A DNA stretch of 40,994 bases from an uncultured Faecalibacterium sp. (lineage in GTDB: Bacteria; Bacillota; Clostridia; Oscillospirales; Ruminococcaceae), in assembly GCA_900772565.1 (NCBI GenBank), contig CAAHET010000097.1, positions 1 through 40,994 on the forward strand. Direction: 5' to 3'. A model generated the notes under the pieces. The model was not told the origin of the DNA. It saw only the letters and a program-made list of their open reading frames with translations, and ran no database searches. Shown here in pieces: positions 30,819-39,540 of the stretch (the stretch's first letter is position 1; the number at the start of each line of letters is the position of its first letter). The translations under genes were made by a program, and so were the position numbers.

Positions 30819-31744
30819 TGGCAGACCTGAAAACCAACCTGCTGGGCTTTGTGATGAACAGCCCGGTCATCGGCGCATCCGGCACCGTGGGCTACGGTGT
30901 GGAGTACGAGGAGCTGGCCGATTTTGCTAAAATCGGCGGCATTTCCGGCAAGGGTCTTACCCTGCACGGCCAGTATGGCAACAAGGGTGAGCGCCTGTGG
31001 GAGACCCCCTCCGGTCTCATCAACAGCATCGGCCTGCAGAACCCCGGCGTGCAGCATTTTATTGATGTGGAGCTGCCCGAGATGCTGGAGCTGAAGCAGA
31101 AGTACGGCACGGTGGCCATTGCAAACCTTGGCGGCCACAGCGAGGAAGAGTATGTGGAAGGCGCTGCGATGCTGAGCGAGAGCGCGGTGGACATCGTGGA
31201 GCTGAACATCTCCTGCCCCAACGTCAAGGTGGGCGGCATGGCCTACGGCGTAAAGGCCGAAGCTGCCGGTGAGGTGGTGCGCATGGTGCGTGCTGCCTGT
31301 AAAAAGCCCCTGATGGTCAAGCTGAGCCCGCAGGCCGAGAACATCCCCGAGATGTGCAAGGCTGTGGAAGCCGCCGGTGCGGACGCCATCAGCCTGACCA
31401 ACACCTTCCAAGCCTGCGCCATTGATCTGGAAAAGCGCCGCCCGGTGTTCAACAACATCTTTGCCGGTCTGTCCGGCCCGGCGGTGCGTCCCATTGCCCT
31501 GCGCATGGTATGGCAGGCCGTGGGCGCGGTGAACATCCCGGTGGTGGGTCTGGGCGGCATTGCCACCGGCCGTGACGCACTGGAGTTCATCATGGCAGGT
31601 GCCGCCGCAGTGCAGGTGGGTGCCGCAAACTTTGCAAACCCCCGCGCCATGGAGACCATTGCAAACGAGATGGCAGCATGGATGGACGGAAACGGCGTGA
31701 AAACGCTGGACGAGATCCGCGGCTGCGCCCGTCATGCAGAATAA
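30818..31744 (+). CDS. pyrD: Dihydroorotate dehydrogenase B, catalytic subunit
   Basis: A 308-residue FMN enzyme (class 1B) oxidizing dihydroorotate to orotate with PyrK. The catalytic cysteine is in ELNISCPNVKVGG. Further marks are GISGKGLTLHGQYGN, VKLSPQAENI, NTFQACAIDLEKRRPVFNN, GGLSGPA-like FAGLSGPAVRPIAL, and GLGGIATGRDALEFIMAGA. TGATG couples it to pyrK. No terminator follows; pyrE starts 137 bases on with its own promoter. Confidence 0.96.
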   Translation: MADLKTNLLGFVMNSPVIGASGTVGYGVEYEELADFAKIGGISGKGLTLHGQYGNKGERLWETPSGLINSIGLQNPGVQHFIDVELPEMLELKQKYGTVAIANLGGHSEEEYVEGAAMLSESAVDIVELNISCPNVKVGGMAYGVKAEAAGEVVRMVRAACKKPLMVKLSPQAENIPEMCKAVEAAGADAISLTNTFQACAIDLEKRRPVFNNIFAGLSGPAVRPIALRMVWQAVGAVNIPVVGLGGIATGRDALEFIMAGAAAVQVGAANFANPRAMETIANEMAAWMDGNGVKTLDEIRGCARHAE

Positions 31745-31806
31745 AAACTGATATATCCATAAAATATCTGCAATTATGCGCATAAAATAAAACTTAACGC
31801 ATAAAT

Positions 31807-31835
31807 TTGCAAATAGTGTAAAAGCGTGGTACAAT
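31807..31835 (+). promoter_or_regulatory. Internal promoter of pyrE-carAB
   Basis: TTGCAA (31807-31812), 17 bp, TACAAT (31830-31835), in an A/T-rich 137-bp gap. No leader ORF or terminator was seen downstream, so this promoter would bypass the pyrC attenuator. Confidence 0.7.
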
Positions 31836-31881
31836 ACCACCCAAAGGAATATACACCACTGAAAAGAGAGGGAGAAGTACA

Positions 31882-32475
31882 ATGAGTGAAGCACTTGAAA
31901 TTCTGAAGAGCTGTGACGCATTTCTGGAGGGGCACTTCCTGCTGTCCTCCGGCCGGCACTCCGGCGCATACTGCCAGATGGCTTATCTGCAGCAGTACCC
32001 GGACCGCTGCGCCGAGGTGATGAAGGCTGTGGCCGACAAGGTCAAGGAGATGGACGTGGACGTCATCGTCGGCCCTGCCATGGGCGGCATCGTGTACGCC
32101 TACGAGCTGGCCCGCCAGACCGGCAAGCGCGCTATCTTTACCGAGCGCGTGGACAACGTGATGTGCCTGAAGCGCTTTGCCATCCACCCGGGTGAAAAGT
32201 GCATCATCGCCGAGGACGTGGTGACCACCGGCATCTCCTCTCTGGAGACCAAGCGCGTCATCGAAGAGGCCGGCGGCATCTGCCTTGGCATCACCTGCGT
32301 GGTGGACCGCACCAAGCCCGAAGCTCCGTCTCCCATCCCCATTCTGGCCAGCGCCCTGAAGCTGGACCTGCCCAACTACACCCCGGAGGAGTGCCCCATC
32401 TGCAAGGAGGGCAAGCTGCCGCTGGTGCATCTGGGCAGCCGCAAGATGAAGCAGGAAGCAAAGCAGACCCTGTAA
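31882..32475 (+). CDS. pyrE: Orotate phosphoribosyltransferase
   Basis: A 197-residue enzyme joining orotate to PRPP. The PRPP loop IIAEDVVTTGIS, the flexible-loop Lys in CLKRFAI and the N-terminal GHFLLSSGRHSG are visible. The C-terminus has CPICKEG, a short Cys-X2-Cys feature seen in the longer clostridial type. The ribosome site is AGAGGGAGAAG. carA follows 31 bases downstream. Confidence 0.95.
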   Translation: MSEALEILKSCDAFLEGHFLLSSGRHSGAYCQMAYLQQYPDRCAEVMKAVADKVKEMDVDVIVGPAMGGIVYAYELARQTGKRAIFTERVDNVMCLKRFAIHPGEKCIIAEDVVTTGISSLETKRVIEEAGGICLGITCVVDRTKPEAPSPIPILASALKLDLPNYTPEECPICKEGKLPLVHLGSRKMKQEAKQTL

Positions 32476-32506
32476 ACTGAAAGCTTTTGTTGAAACGAGG
32501 AAAACT

Positions 32507-33613
32507 ATGAACGCATATCTTCTTTTGGCAAACGGCATGGTCTTTGCCGGACAGTCCGTGGGCGCGCAGGGCGTGACCGTGGGCGAGGTGGTGTTCTCCA
32601 CCGGCATGGTGGGCTTTCAGGAGACCCTGACCGACCCCAGCTACTATGGCCAGATCATCACCCAGACCTATCCCCTCATCGGCAACTACGGCATGAACCA
32701 CGATGACATGGAGTCCGACCGCATCTGGGCAAAGGGCTACATCGTGCGCGAAGCCTGCACCACTCCCTCCAACTGGCGCTGTGAGGAGACGCTGGACAGC
32801 TTTTTGAAAAAGAACAACACCATCGGCATCGAGGGCATCGACACCCGACACTTGACCCGCATCATTCGGGAGAGCGGCGTGATGAACGGCGCCATCCTGA
32901 CCACCTTTGACCCCGCCGACCCGGCCAACAAGGCCGAGACCGAGGCACTGCTGGCCGAGATCCGCGCCTACGCCGTGACCGATGCTGTGAAGAACGTGAC
33001 CTGTGCCGCCCCCGAGGTGTTCAACCCGGAAGGCGAGACCCATATCGTGCTGATGCACTACGGCTGCAAGCGCAATATCGTGCGCTGCCTTGTCAAGCGC
33101 GGCTGCAAGGTGACCGTGATGCCCGCCTTTGCAACGGCAGAGCAGATCAAGGCCCTTGCTCCGGACGGCATCATGCTGTCCAACGGCCCCGGTGACCCCG
33201 CCGAGCCGGTGGAGGTCATCGAGAACCTCAAGCACATCTTTGAACTGAACATCCCCACCTTCGGCATCTGTCTGGGTCACCAGCTGTCCGCACTGGCAGC
33301 CGGTGCCAAGACCATGAAGCTGAAGTACGGCCACCGCGGTGCCAACCAGCCTGTGACCGACTTTGAGTCCGGCCGCACCTTTATCACCAGCCAGAACCAC
33401 GGCTACGCCGTTCTGGGCGAGGAGCTGCCCGCCGAGATGGGCGAGGTGGCACAGGTGAACGCCAACGACGGCACCTGCGAGGGCATCAAATACAAAAAGT
33501 GGAACTGCTTTACCGTGCAGTTCCACCCGGAAGCAAACGGCGGCCCCAAGGACACCGAATTCCTGTTCGACCGCTTCCTGAACAACGTCAAAGCAGCAAA
33601 GGAGGCACGCTGA
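32507..33613 (+). CDS. carA: Carbamoyl-phosphate synthase, small subunit
   Basis: A 368-residue glutamine amidotransferase subunit supplying ammonia to CarB. The N-terminal domain starts LLLANGMVFAGQSVGA and contains GMVGFQETLTDPSY. The class I triad is Cys in FGICLGHQL, and His and Glu in VQFHPEANGG. ACGAGGA precedes the ATG. One base separates it from carB's ATG, so the subunits are made together. Confidence 0.97.
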   Translation: MNAYLLLANGMVFAGQSVGAQGVTVGEVVFSTGMVGFQETLTDPSYYGQIITQTYPLIGNYGMNHDDMESDRIWAKGYIVREACTTPSNWRCEETLDSFLKKNNTIGIEGIDTRHLTRIIRESGVMNGAILTTFDPADPANKAETEALLAEIRAYAVTDAVKNVTCAAPEVFNPEGETHIVLMHYGCKRNIVRCLVKRGCKVTVMPAFATAEQIKALAPDGIMLSNGPGDPAEPVEVIENLKHIFELNIPTFGICLGHQLSALAAGAKTMKLKYGHRGANQPVTDFESGRTFITSQNHGYAVLGEELPAEMGEVAQVNANDGTCEGIKYKKWNCFTVQFHPEANGGPKDTEFLFDRFLNNVKAAKEAR

Positions 33614-33614
33614 A

Positions 33615-36600
33615 ATGCCGAAGGACCCCAGAATCAAAAAGGTGCTGGTCATTGGCTCCGGCCCTATCATCATTGGTCAGGCTGCGGAGTTTGACTACTC
33701 CGGCACGCAGGCCTGCCGCGCCCTGAAAGCAGAGGGCATCGAGACCGTTCTGCTGAACTCTAACCCCGCTACCATCATGACCGACCCGGACGTGGCCGAC
33801 CATGTGTATATCGAGCCCATGACGCTGGAAGTCGTGGAGCGCATTCTGGACATCGAAAAGCCGGACTCCGTGCTGCCCAACCTCGGCGGCCAGATGGGCC
33901 TGAACCTGTCCATGGAGCTGGCACGCTCCGGTTATCTGGACCGCACCGGCATCCGTCTGCTGGCCTGCAAGCCCGAGACCATCGACCGTGCCGAGGACCG
34001 CGAGCTGTTCAAGGAGACCATGGAAAAGCTGCACCAGCCCATCATCCCCTCTGAGGTGGTGGAGACCCTGCAGGACGCGCTGGACTGCGCCGACCGCATC
34101 GGCTACCCGGTCATCGTGCGCCCGGCCTTTACTATGGGCGGCACCGGCGGCGGCATCTGCGAGACCCGCGAAAAGCTGATCGAGATCGGCACCAACGGCC
34201 TGCGCCTTTCTCCCATCCATCAGATCTTGGTGGAAAAGTGCATCGCCGGCTGGAAAGAGATCGAGTACGAGGTGATGCGCGACCACAAGGGCAACGTGAT
34301 CACCGTATGTAACATGGAGAACCTCGACCCCGTGGGCATCCACACCGGTGACTCGGTGGTCGTGGCTCCCTCCCAGACCCTGACCGACCACGAGTACCAG
34401 ATGCTGCGTACCGCTGCACTGGATATCATCACCGAGCTGGGCATCGAGGGCGGCTGCAACTGCCAGTTCGCCCTGAAGCCGGACAGCTTCGACTACGCGG
34501 TCATCGAGGTCAACCCCCGTGTGTCCCGCTCCTCCGCGCTGGCCTCCAAGGCTACCGGCTACCCCATTGCCAAGGTGGCGACCAAGATCGCCATCGGCTA
34601 CACGCTGGACGAGATCACCAACGACGTTACCGGCAAGACCTGCGCCTGCTTTGAGCCTGCGCTGGACTATATCGTGGTCAAGTACCCGAAGTGGCCGTTT
34701 GATAAGTTCGTCTACGCCGACAAGTCTCTGGGCACCCAGATGATGGCTACCGGCGAAGTGATGAGCATCGGCAACAGTTTCGAGGCTGCCATGATGAAGG
34801 CTGTTTCCTCCATTGAGCTGGGCATGGATACCCTGACCCACAAGCCCTTTGAGGAGCTGACCGACGAGGAAGTGGTGGAGCACATGCACGTTCAGGACGC
34901 CGAGCGCGTGTTCTGCGTGTACGAGGCACTGAAGCGCGGCATCGACCACAAGGTCATCTACGATATCACCAAGATCGACTGGTGGTTCTTGGACAAGATG
35001 CAGCATCTGGCAGATCTGGAAAAGGGTCTGGCACAGTGCAACGGCCAGCTGTCTGTGGAGCAGTACAAGACTGCCAAGAAGTACGGCTTCCAGGATAAGA
35101 CCATCCGCCGTCTGGCACAGGTGGACACCCTGCCCATGGAGAACTACCGCGCCGGCTTCAAGATGGTAGATACCTGCGCTGCCGAGTTCTCAGCCAACAC
35201 CCCCTACTTCTACTCCACCTACGACGGCGACAACGAGGCCGCAGGCTTCATCGCTGAGAAGGAAGCCGAGACCGCAGCCAAGGGCGAGCCCAAAAAGAAG
35301 AAGGTTCTGGTCTTTGGCTCCGGCCCCATCCGCATCGGTCAGGGCATCGAGTTCGACTACTGCTCTGTGCACTGCGTATGGACTCTGAAAAAGAACGGCT
35401 GCGAGGCCATTCTGGTCAACAACAACCCCGAGACCGTCTCCACCGACTTTGATACCGGCGACCGCCTGTATTTCGACCCGCTGAACCCGGAGAGCGTGGA
35501 CAACATCATTGCCACCGAAAAGCCGGATGCCTGCGTGGTGCAGTTCGGCGGACAGACCGCCATCAAGCTGGCCAAGCACATGGACGAGATCGGTCTGCCC
35601 ATTCTGGGCACCCCGGCAGATGCCATCGACGAGGCCGAGGACCGCGAGCGCTTTGACGAGCTACTGGAGCGCTGCAACATCCCCCGTGCCCCGGGACGTA
35701 CCGTGTTCAATCTGGACGAGGCTCTGGCTGCTGCCGAGGAGATCGGTCTGCCGGTGCTGATGCGTCCTTCCTATGTGCTGGGCGGTCAGAACATGATCGT
35801 GGCCTACAACAAGGCGGATATCGTCGAGTACATGGGCGTTATCACCGAACACGTCGATATGGATCACCCGGTGCTGCTGGATAAGTACATCATGGGTACC
35901 GAGTGCGAGGTGGACGCCATCTGCGACGGCGAAAACTTCCTGATCCCCGGCATCATGGAGCAGGTGGAGCGCACCGGCGTGCACTCCGGCGACTCCATCT
36001 GTGTCTACCCGGCACAGCACCTGACGCAGGACGAGATCGACACCATGGTGGATTACACCGGCCGCTTTGCCCGCGAGTTGCACGTCACCGGTCTGGTCAA
36101 CGTGCAGTACGCCGTCTCCCATGGCCGTGTGTACGTCATCGAGGTGAACCCCCGCTCCTCCCGTACCGTGCCTTACATCTCCAAGGTCACTGGCGTGCCC
36201 ATGGTGGATCTGGCCGTGCGCTGCTGCCTGGGCGAGAAGCTGACGGATATGGGCTACGGCACCGGTCTGCACCCCAACGCCCCCTATGTGGCGGTAAAGG
36301 TGCCCGTGTTCAGCTTTGAAAAGCTGCACGCTGTGGATACCCAGTTCGGCCCCGAGATGAAGTCTACCGGCGAGGTGCTGGGCATTGCACCCAACTACCA
36401 CGATGCCCTGCTCAAGGGTCTGATCGGTGCAGGGTATACCTTTAAGACCCCCGGCCCGGGCAGCTGCTGCATCTTCACCGTGAAGGACAGCGATAAGCCC
36501 GAGTTCGTGGATATTGCATGGAAGCTGAAGGATATGGGCTATAAGCTCTACGGTACCTCCGGCACCTGTGCATGGCTCAACAAGCACATGGTCCCCTGCA

Positions 36601-36866
36601 ACGAGGTGCGCAACATCTCCGGCGAGGCACCCAACATCGTGGACCTGCTGCAGAGCGGTCTGGTGGACTATGTGTTCTCCACCAGCGCCAAGGGTCGTGA
36701 CCCCCGGCGCGACTCCGTCCGCCTGCGCCGCAAGGCTGTGGAGCTGAGCATCCCCTGCATCACCGCAGTGGATACCGCCGCTTCTCTGGTGGACTGCCTG
36801 CGCAGCGAGCACAGCCTGGCTAACATCCCGCTGGTGGATATTGCCACCCTGTACCGCGGAAAATAA
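33615..36866 (+). CDS. carB: Carbamoyl-phosphate synthase, large subunit
   Basis: A 1083-residue enzyme with two homologous ATP-grasp halves. The first starts KKVLVIGSGPIIIGQAAEFDYSGTQA, the second KKVLVFGSGPIRIGQGIEFDYCSVH at about residue 557. Each has GGQ and ENPRxSRSSA-type stretches (EVNPRVSRSSALASKATGYP; EVNPRSSRTVPYISKVTGVP). The C-terminal MGS-like allosteric domain begins at about residue 945 (LYGTSGTCAWLNKH). The length and order are standard. Carbamoyl phosphate feeds both pyrimidines and arginine. A terminator lies 30 bases after the stop. Confidence 0.98.
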   Translation: MPKDPRIKKVLVIGSGPIIIGQAAEFDYSGTQACRALKAEGIETVLLNSNPATIMTDPDVADHVYIEPMTLEVVERILDIEKPDSVLPNLGGQMGLNLSMELARSGYLDRTGIRLLACKPETIDRAEDRELFKETMEKLHQPIIPSEVVETLQDALDCADRIGYPVIVRPAFTMGGTGGGICETREKLIEIGTNGLRLSPIHQILVEKCIAGWKEIEYEVMRDHKGNVITVCNMENLDPVGIHTGDSVVVAPSQTLTDHEYQMLRTAALDIITELGIEGGCNCQFALKPDSFDYAVIEVNPRVSRSSALASKATGYPIAKVATKIAIGYTLDEITNDVTGKTCACFEPALDYIVVKYPKWPFDKFVYADKSLGTQMMATGEVMSIGNSFEAAMMKAVSSIELGMDTLTHKPFEELTDEEVVEHMHVQDAERVFCVYEALKRGIDHKVIYDITKIDWWFLDKMQHLADLEKGLAQCNGQLSVEQYKTAKKYGFQDKTIRRLAQVDTLPMENYRAGFKMVDTCAAEFSANTPYFYSTYDGDNEAAGFIAEKEAETAAKGEPKKKKVLVFGSGPIRIGQGIEFDYCSVHCVWTLKKNGCEAILVNNNPETVSTDFDTGDRLYFDPLNPESVDNIIATEKPDACVVQFGGQTAIKLAKHMDEIGLPILGTPADAIDEAEDRERFDELLERCNIPRAPGRTVFNLDEALAAAEEIGLPVLMRPSYVLGGQNMIVAYNKADIVEYMGVITEHVDMDHPVLLDKYIMGTECEVDAICDGENFLIPGIMEQVERTGVHSGDSICVYPAQHLTQDEIDTMVDYTGRFARELHVTGLVNVQYAVSHGRVYVIEVNPRSSRTVPYISKVTGVPMVDLAVRCCLGEKLTDMGYGTGLHPNAPYVAVKVPVFSFEKLHAVDTQFGPEMKSTGEVLGIAPNYHDALLKGLIGAGYTFKTPGPGSCCIFTVKDSDKPEFVDIAWKLKDMGYKLYGTSGTCAWLNKHMVPCNEVRNISGEAPNIVDLLQSGLVDYVFSTSAKGRDPRRDSVRLRRKAVELSIPCITAVDTAASLVDCLRSEHSLANIPLVDIATLYRGK

Positions 36867-36894
36867 GCCGTAACACCCGCATAAAACAGCTCTT

Positions 36895-36930
36895 TACAGC
36901 GCCTGCCGAAACGGTGGGCGCTGTATTTGT
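36895..36930 (+). terminator. Terminator of the pyr/car operon
   Basis: TACAGCGCC (36895-36903), loop with an inner CCG/CGG, GGCGCTGTA (36917-36925), then TTTGT. The T-run is weak. Confidence 0.6.
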
Positions 36931-36955
36931 GCGGAGTGCACGGAACTGAATGTGG

Positions 36956-37021
36956 TTCGTGCGCAATAAATTACATTTCGTGCGCAATCCATCGAAAACA
37001 GTGCGCGAAATATGTTATACT
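36956..37021 (+). promoter_or_regulatory. HU promoter with three 21-bp-phased repeats
   Basis: TTCGTGCGCAAT occurs at 36956-36967 and 36977-36988, and a third core, AGTGCGCGAAAT, at 37000-37011. The GTGCGC cores start at 36959, 36980 and 37001, exactly 21 bp apart. TATACT (37016-37021) with TCGAAA (36992-36997) 18 bp upstream is the likely promoter, so the third repeat lies inside the spacer and the others just upstream. Confidence 0.65.
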
Positions 37022-37081
37022 CAACCACGCAAAATTTGCCAAAAGACGTTACTTTTGGACATTCCAGGAGGATATCGATAC

Positions 37082-37384
37082 ATGACCCGTTCCCAGATGA
37101 TCGAAACCGTGGCACGCAAGACCGGCTTTACCGAAGCACAGGTCGAGACCACGATGGATGCAATGTTTGACCAGATCGCGGACTGCCTGCGTGCTGACGA
37201 AAAGGTGACCATCGCCGGCTTTGGCCGCTTTGAGATGCGCCCCCGCAAGCCGAAGGCTTACACCAACCCCAAGACCAAGGTGTCCAGCCAGCTGGAGTCC
37301 ACCTCCATCCCCGGCTTCAAGGCCAGCGGCCGCTTCAAGCAGAAGCTGGAAGCCGGCAAAAAGAGCGTGGAAGAGACCGCCTGA
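37082..37384 (+). CDS. HU-family DNA-binding protein
   Basis: A 100-residue nucleoid protein of the HU/IHF fold that bends and compacts DNA. The N-terminal helices are MTRSQMIETVARKTGFTEAQ, then the signature VTIAGFGRFEMRPRKPKAYTNPKT, and the arm ends SIPGFKASGRFKQKL. AGGAGG precedes ATG 37082; a 44-residue in-frame extension upstream runs through the promoter and is rejected. The phased repeats in the promoter suggest tight control, perhaps by HU itself. Confidence 0.96.
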   Translation: MTRSQMIETVARKTGFTEAQVETTMDAMFDQIADCLRADEKVTIAGFGRFEMRPRKPKAYTNPKTKVSSQLESTSIPGFKASGRFKQKLEAGKKSVEETA

Positions 37385-37396
37385 TCCTGCACACTG

Positions 37397-37432
37397 AGAA
37401 CCGTACCCGTGACCCCGGGTGCGGTTCTTTTT
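37397..37432 (+). terminator. Terminator of the HU gene
   Basis: AGAACCGTACCC (37397-37408), 8-base loop, GGGTGCGGTTCT (37417-37428) with one G-U pair, then TTTT. Confidence 0.85.
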
Positions 37433-37441
37433 GTTTCTCTG

Positions 37442-37470
37442 CTGACAAGTGCGGCATTTCATGCTATACT
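37442..37470 (+). promoter_or_regulatory. Promoter of the DEAD-box helicase gene
   Basis: CTGACA (37442-37447), 17 bp, TATACT (37465-37470), right after the HU terminator. Confidence 0.7.
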
Positions 37471-37513
37471 TGTTGCAACGAGAAAAAACGCCACAAAGAA
37501 CGGAGTTGTCCAA

Positions 37514-38701
37514 ATGCTTTACAGCGAGTTGCAGTGCAGCGAAGCCATCCACAAGGCTGTGGAACGCATGGGCTTTGCCGAAATGACCGAAATTCAGGAA
37601 AAGACCATCCCCCTCATGCTGGCTGGGCATGATGTCATTGCCAAGGCACCCACCGGCACCGGCAAGACCTGTGCCTTCGGCATCCCGGTGGTGGAGCATA
37701 TCCAGCCGGAAAACAAATACCCGCAGGCCGTCATCATGGCACCCACCCGGGAGCTTGCCCAGCAGATCGCCGAGGAGCTGACCAACCTCACCTACTTTAT
37801 GCCCGAGGTGCAGGTGGCCTGCGTGTACGGCGGCGCCAATATGGAAAAGCAGGCAAAGCGTCTGGCGGAGGGCTGCCAGATCGTGGTAGCCACCCCGGGG
37901 CGGCTGATGGATCACTACAAACACCACAGTATCGATATCTCCCATGTGACCCAGATCGTGCTGGACGAAGCCGACGAGATGCTGAACATGGGCTTTTATA
38001 AGGATGTGCGCCACATCATCGAGATGATGAAGGCACGCAAGGCGCTGTCCATGTTCTCTGCTACCATCAGCCGCGAGGTGATGGATATTGGCTGGCTGTA
38101 CCAGCACAATGCCGAGGAGATCACCGTGCAGCCCCGGGAGGAAAGCCAGCCCAAGATCACTCAGTATATGCTGGAGACCTCCGGCCGCAACAAGCTGTCG
38201 GATCTGGCACAGATCATCATCGGCGAGGGCTACAAGCGGGTGATGGTGTTCTGCGATACCAAGTTCAACACCGCTACGCTGGCAAATCAGCTGGCACGGC
38301 TGGGCTTCTCGGTGGACTGTCTGCACGGCGACCTCTCCCAGAAGGAGCGCAACCAGATCATGCAGGCCTTCCGGGACGGCAAGCTGGCCATTCTGGTGGC
38401 TACGGACGTTGCTGCCCGCGGCATTGACGTCTCGGACGTGGATGCCGTCATCAACTATGATGTGCCCAGCGAGAACGAGCACTACACCCACCGTATCGGC
38501 CGCACCGGACGCGCCAAAAAAGAGGGCGTGAGCTACCTGTTCTATGTGCCGGAGGAGAAGAAGCGCGTGCAGGAACTGCTGCGCCTGACCCGCAACACCG
38601 ACCTGTGCACCCCGGTGCACTTCGACTTCAACCATGAGCATATCGTGGTGGAGAAAAAGCAGGATAACGCCGACCGTTTCCAGATCAAGTGCTATTTTTA
38701 A
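37514..38701 (+). CDS. DEAD-box RNA helicase
   Basis: A 395-residue ATP-dependent RNA helicase with all core motifs: Q motif (FAEMTEIQEKTIP), I (APTGTGKT, 45-52), Ia (PTRELAQQ), Ib (TPGRLMD), II (DEAD), III (SAT), IV (VMVFCDTK), V (ATDVAARGID) and VI (HRIGRTGR). It ends about 20 residues after the core, with no RNA-binding tail, unlike CshA, DeaD or DbpA, so specificity is unclear. ATG 37514 is 8 bases after GGAG; an upstream in-frame start at 37409 lies in the HU terminator and is rejected. Confidence 0.95.
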   Translation: MLYSELQCSEAIHKAVERMGFAEMTEIQEKTIPLMLAGHDVIAKAPTGTGKTCAFGIPVVEHIQPENKYPQAVIMAPTRELAQQIAEELTNLTYFMPEVQVACVYGGANMEKQAKRLAEGCQIVVATPGRLMDHYKHHSIDISHVTQIVLDEADEMLNMGFYKDVRHIIEMMKARKALSMFSATISREVMDIGWLYQHNAEEITVQPREESQPKITQYMLETSGRNKLSDLAQIIIGEGYKRVMVFCDTKFNTATLANQLARLGFSVDCLHGDLSQKERNQIMQAFRDGKLAILVATDVAARGIDVSDVDAVINYDVPSENEHYTHRIGRTGRAKKEGVSYLFYVPEEKKRVQELLRLTRNTDLCTPVHFDFNHEHIVVEKKQDNADRFQIKCYF

Positions 38702-38710
38702 TTTGAATCC

Positions 38711-38811
38711 ACTCCCTCAGTCTCGCATTCGCTCGCCAGCTCCCTCTAAGAGGGAGCCTTTTGTCAGGCCCCATCTCCGAGGGGGCTGTCTGCGAAGCAG
38801 ACTGGGGGAGT
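38711..38811. repeat. MITE-like intergenic repeat with terminal inverted repeats and internal hairpins
   Basis: The ends ACTCCCTCAGTCT (38711-38723) and AGACTGGGGGAGT (38799-38811) are inverted repeats matching at 12 of 13 positions. Inside are GCTCCCT/AGGGAGC (38739-38757), GCCCC/GGGGC around 38768-38786, and GTCTGC/GCAGAC (38788-38802). The following T-run lets it end the helicase transcript. No coding capacity. It resembles repeated intergenic elements of gut clostridia, from memory only. Confidence 0.6.
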
Positions 38812-38828
38812 TTTTTCAGAAAAAGCTA

Positions 38829-38859
38829 TTGACCTTCCCCTTTGTGGAAGGTGTAGAAT
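38829..38859 (+). promoter_or_regulatory. MerR-type promoter with 19-bp spacer and operator
   Basis: TTGACC (38829-38834), 19 bp, TAGAAT (38854-38859). In the spacer the dyad ACCTTCC (38832-38838)/GGAAGGT (38846-38852) is perfect. A 19-bp spacer with a dyad is the classic target of MerR activators, which untwist the DNA. Confidence 0.82.
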
Positions 38860-38886
38860 ACTCCCGTAAGGAGGGGGCCGTGACCC

Positions 38887-39540
38887 ATGAAGATCAACGA
38901 AGTGGAAGCCGCCGTTGGCGTGACCAAAAAGAACATCCGCTTTTACGAGGAAGAGGGGCTCATCAGTCCCAGCCGGGAGCCGGGCAACGGCTACCGCAGC
39001 TACTCGCAGGCGGATGTGGAGCGCCTGCGCCGCATCAAGCTGCTGCGCAAGCTGGACGTGCCGCTGGCAGAGATCCGGGAGATGCTGGAAGGACAGCGCA
39101 CGCTGGCCGAGGGCATGAGCCTGCAGCTGGAGCGTCTGTGCAGCCGCCGCACCGACTTGGAAGAAGCAATCGGTTTCTGCACGTTGCTCCAACAGGAGAA
39201 CGGCCCTCTGGAACAACTGGATGTGGAGCAGACGCTGGCGCGCCTGACCGCACGGGAAGAACAGGGAGTGACTTTTGTGAACATTGAACGGACCGACCAA
39301 AAGACCCGCCGTATCCGGGGCGCCTGCATAGGTGCTGCCCTTTTTGTGGCCATGATGGCTTTTGTGATGGCTACCATGGGCTGGGCAATCTACACCGACC
39401 CGCAGGATGCCCCGCCGCTGCCGCTGCTGGTGGTGATGTTCGGCATTCCGGCGGGCTGCATCATGGGCACCCTGAAGGTGCTGCTGGATCGGATCGAAGA
39501 GATCGGAAAGGGAGAAGAAGATGCTTATCGTAACTATTAA
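38887..39540 (+). CDS. MerR-family regulator with C-terminal membrane segments
   Basis: A 217-residue protein. Residues 1-70 are the MerR winged HTH (MKINEVEAAVGVTKKNIRFYEEEGLI in family style, and GYRSYSQADVERLRRIKLLRKLDVPLAEI). A helical linker runs to about 125, then two hydrophobic segments at about 146-169 and 178-199 suggest membrane anchoring. There is no cysteine-based metal site of the MerR/CueR kind. The ATG follows AAGGAGGGGG. It overlaps the YbjQ gene by 20 bases, so it probably controls the three-gene operon and itself from the 19-bp-spacer promoter. The signal may arise in the envelope. Confidence 0.9.
   Translation: MKINEVEAAVGVTKKNIRFYEEEGLISPSREPGNGYRSYSQADVERLRRIKLLRKLDVPLAEIREMLEGQRTLAEGMSLQLERLCSRRTDLEEAIGFCTLLQQENGPLEQLDVEQTLARLTAREEQGVTFVNIERTDQKTRRIRGACIGAALFVAMMAFVMATMGWAIYTDPQDAPPLPLLVVMFGIPAGCIMGTLKVLLDRIEEIGKGEEDAYRNY

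Noticed and set aside
36950..37081. 44-codon N-terminal extension of HU
   Set aside because: It covers the promoter and the repeats, and normal HU starts at ATG 37082 behind AGGAGG.
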